Below are positions 61,991-64,000 of a stretch of 64,000 nucleotides of DNA, in pieces. Source of the DNA: Mesorhizobium sp. 1M-11. GTDB lineage: Bacteria > Pseudomonadota > Alphaproteobacteria > Rhizobiales > Rhizobiaceae. The number at the start of each line of letters is the position of its first letter. The stretch's first letter is position 1. The translations under genes were made by a program, and so were the position numbers. The notes beneath the pieces are model-generated. The model was given only the letters and a program-made list of their open reading frames with translations, ran no database searches and was not told the DNA's origin. The stretch lies in contig NZ_LJSD01000057.1 in the NCBI RefSeq assembly GCF_001303895.1, positions 92,862 to 156,861 on the forward strand, written 5' to 3'.

Positions 61991-62064
61991 GCGGGTATGA
62001 TGTAATGGTAGCCTGTCAGCTTCCCAAGCTGAACGCGCGGGTTCGATTCCCGCTACCCGCTCCA
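61991..62064 (+). tRNA. tRNA-Gly(CCC)
   Basis: This is a complete tRNA: acceptor GCGGGTA / TACCCGC, D-arm with TGTAATGGTA, anticodon stem TCAGC/GCTGA with loop TTCCCAA (anticodon CCC), T-arm CGCGGGTTCGATTCCCGC, discriminator T and an encoded CCA. No integrase adjoins it. Confidence 0.96.
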
Positions 62065-62200
62065 AATTTTCACAATCCAACCAGACGCAAGACGCGCGCT
62101 GACGGCAGGGCGAACCGAGCTGTCATCGCCTAACCGAGCAGCGCCAGGCAAGCTCACCGGACTCGTGCCGATGAGTGCCTTTGCTCGCGCTCCCGGCGCG

Positions 62201-62294
62201 AAGCAATTCCAAGAGAAGTATGTAACGGTTTTCCGTCCAGAATTGCGTAAAAACAAAGAGTTAGAGCGTTTCCGTCAACAGCGGAAACGCTCTA
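62201..62294 (+). repeat. RIME-like repeat, copy 7
   Basis: This is a copy in the orientation of copies 1 and 3 (AAGCAATTCCAAGAGAAGTA ... GCGGAAACGCTCTA), with a shortened second palindrome loop (GTTTCCGTCAACAGCGGAAAC). It lies just downstream of gfa; read on the minus strand its hairpin is followed by TAACTCTTTGTTTTT, so it may terminate gfa. Confidence 0.85.
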
Positions 62295-62316
62295 AGCCCA
62301 ACCTGCAAAACCGACA

Positions 62317-62892
62317 CTAGCTCGGAAGAGCTCCGGATTTCCTGGCTGTCCAGGTGGCGATGTAATCCATCAATCCGGGCGACAAGCAGTCATAGGGTTC
62401 AAGGCCGAGTTCTCTCAAGCGGGCGCGCACGCCATCCATCTCGGAGGGATCGACGCCCGACTCGATGATCGAGGAGACGAAGGCGGCAAAGCCCGGTTCG
62501 GCCCATCCGCCTTTCTCGAAGCGCTCAGGATGGATGAAATCCAGCCCCTTGAACGAATGGTCGCGCTCGACCGGACCATACATGTGCACGCCGCATTCCT
62601 TGCAGGCGTGTCTTTGGATCAGAGCGGAGGGGTCAACGACCGCCAACTTGTCACCGTTCTCGAGCACGGTGACATTCTCATGGGCAGCCACCGCGACAAC
62701 GGAGAACCTGGCACCTTGCGGCTTCCAGCACTTCGTGCAGCCACAGGCATGGTTATGGGCGATCTGCCCCTTGATTGCCACCTTCACCGGCCGGCTGCTG
62801 CATGCGCAAACAAGCGTGCCGCCGCTGAAGCCAGCATCGCCCGGCTTTATCCCGCCGTCGAGTGCCGGATGTATCGTTACCGAATTGGTCAT
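62317..62892 (-). CDS. gfa: S-(hydroxymethyl)glutathione synthase (Gfa)
   Basis: Gfa speeds the reaction of formaldehyde with glutathione. The 191-residue protein is a Gfa/CENP-V zinc fold: GTLVCACSSRPVKV near residue 25, NHACGCTKCWKPQGA near residue 47 and HACKECGVHMYGPVE near residue 93 supply the two zinc sites, and the carboxy terminus (GLEPYDCLSPGLMDYIA) is typical of true Gfa. The ATG at 62892 (MTNSVTIHPALD) has GAGGAAATC upstream. It follows adhC by 55 bases, and the two genes form the first two steps of glutathione-dependent formaldehyde oxidation. Confidence 0.95.
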   Translation of the reverse strand: MTNSVTIHPALDGGIKPGDAGFSGGTLVCACSSRPVKVAIKGQIAHNHACGCTKCWKPQGARFSVVAVAAHENVTVLENGDKLAVVDPSALIQRHACKECGVHMYGPVERDHSFKGLDFIHPERFEKGGWAEPGFAAFVSSIIESGVDPSEMDGVRARLRELGLEPYDCLSPGLMDYIATWTARKSGALPS

Positions 62893-62947
62893 GATTTCCT
62901 CCTCTGCTTTCCCCTGTTTACTGTCGCGGATTACAGTCGCCACCGCC

Positions 62948-64000
<1,053 letters not shown>

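Overview
The window looks like chromosome of a Mesorhizobium-type alphaproteobacterium (Hyphomicrobiales, Phyllobacteriaceae). The evidence is high G+C, ALA synthase (hemA) for the C4 heme pathway with a FixK/FNR-type box upstream, a BMP-type nucleoside ABC system, many overlapping stop/start codons, and a roughly 100 bp two-palindrome repeat resembling rhizobial RIME elements. The species assignment is inference from gene content.

Region 1 (1-14070) is core metabolism. A ubiE-ubiB-coaBC operon faces add and upp. A tight minus-strand operon runs nucleoside ABC ATPase, two permeases, cdd, punA, deoA, so import and breakdown of nucleosides are co-transcribed. The binding protein gene lies about 1.6 kb away, separated by slyX, an anti-sigma-like gene and a GNAT gene.

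Region 2 (14220-25250) starts with msrA and a small membrane protein, then an accessory stretch: tRNA-Ser(GGA) with a tyrosine recombinase directly behind it, a small zinc-ribbon gene, a 23-base fragment matching the 3' end expected of a tRNA-Phe gene, an AraC gene beside a frameshifted cupin, and a LacI-MFS-gamma-glutamyltransferase unit with a clear palindromic operator. A secreted alpha/beta hydrolase and a small lipoprotein follow.

Region 3 (25420-32112) is an efflux locus: an MFS exporter and tetR on the minus strand, divergent from an RND adaptor and pump, with two matching TetR-type operators between them. The adaptor reading frame contains a complete RIME-like repeat translated in frame in the amino-terminal part of its signal peptide.

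Region 4 (32223-48022) holds an orphan Imm11-like protein, a ggt / membrane dipeptidase / D-amino-acid dehydrogenase series, galE, hemA, a TerC-CBS membrane protein with a structured leader, an exported protein with a SecDF-head domain, two small exported or membrane proteins, ilvE, a second aminotransferase and mscL.

Region 5 (48240-64000) holds a transporter-domain hybrid histidine kinase convergent with a NarL-type regulator, two long inverted repeats, pyrD, a long-form SAICAR synthase, a GntR/RraA/MFS catabolic operon with a palindromic operator, a MATE exporter, a histone-deacetylase-like amidohydrolase, tRNA-Gly(CCC), and gfa with adhC for formaldehyde detoxification; adhC runs off the window.

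The strongest unusual signal is the repeat family: eight copies, one inside a protein, two abutting or supplying stop codons, and one forming an open frame that leads straight into the next gene.
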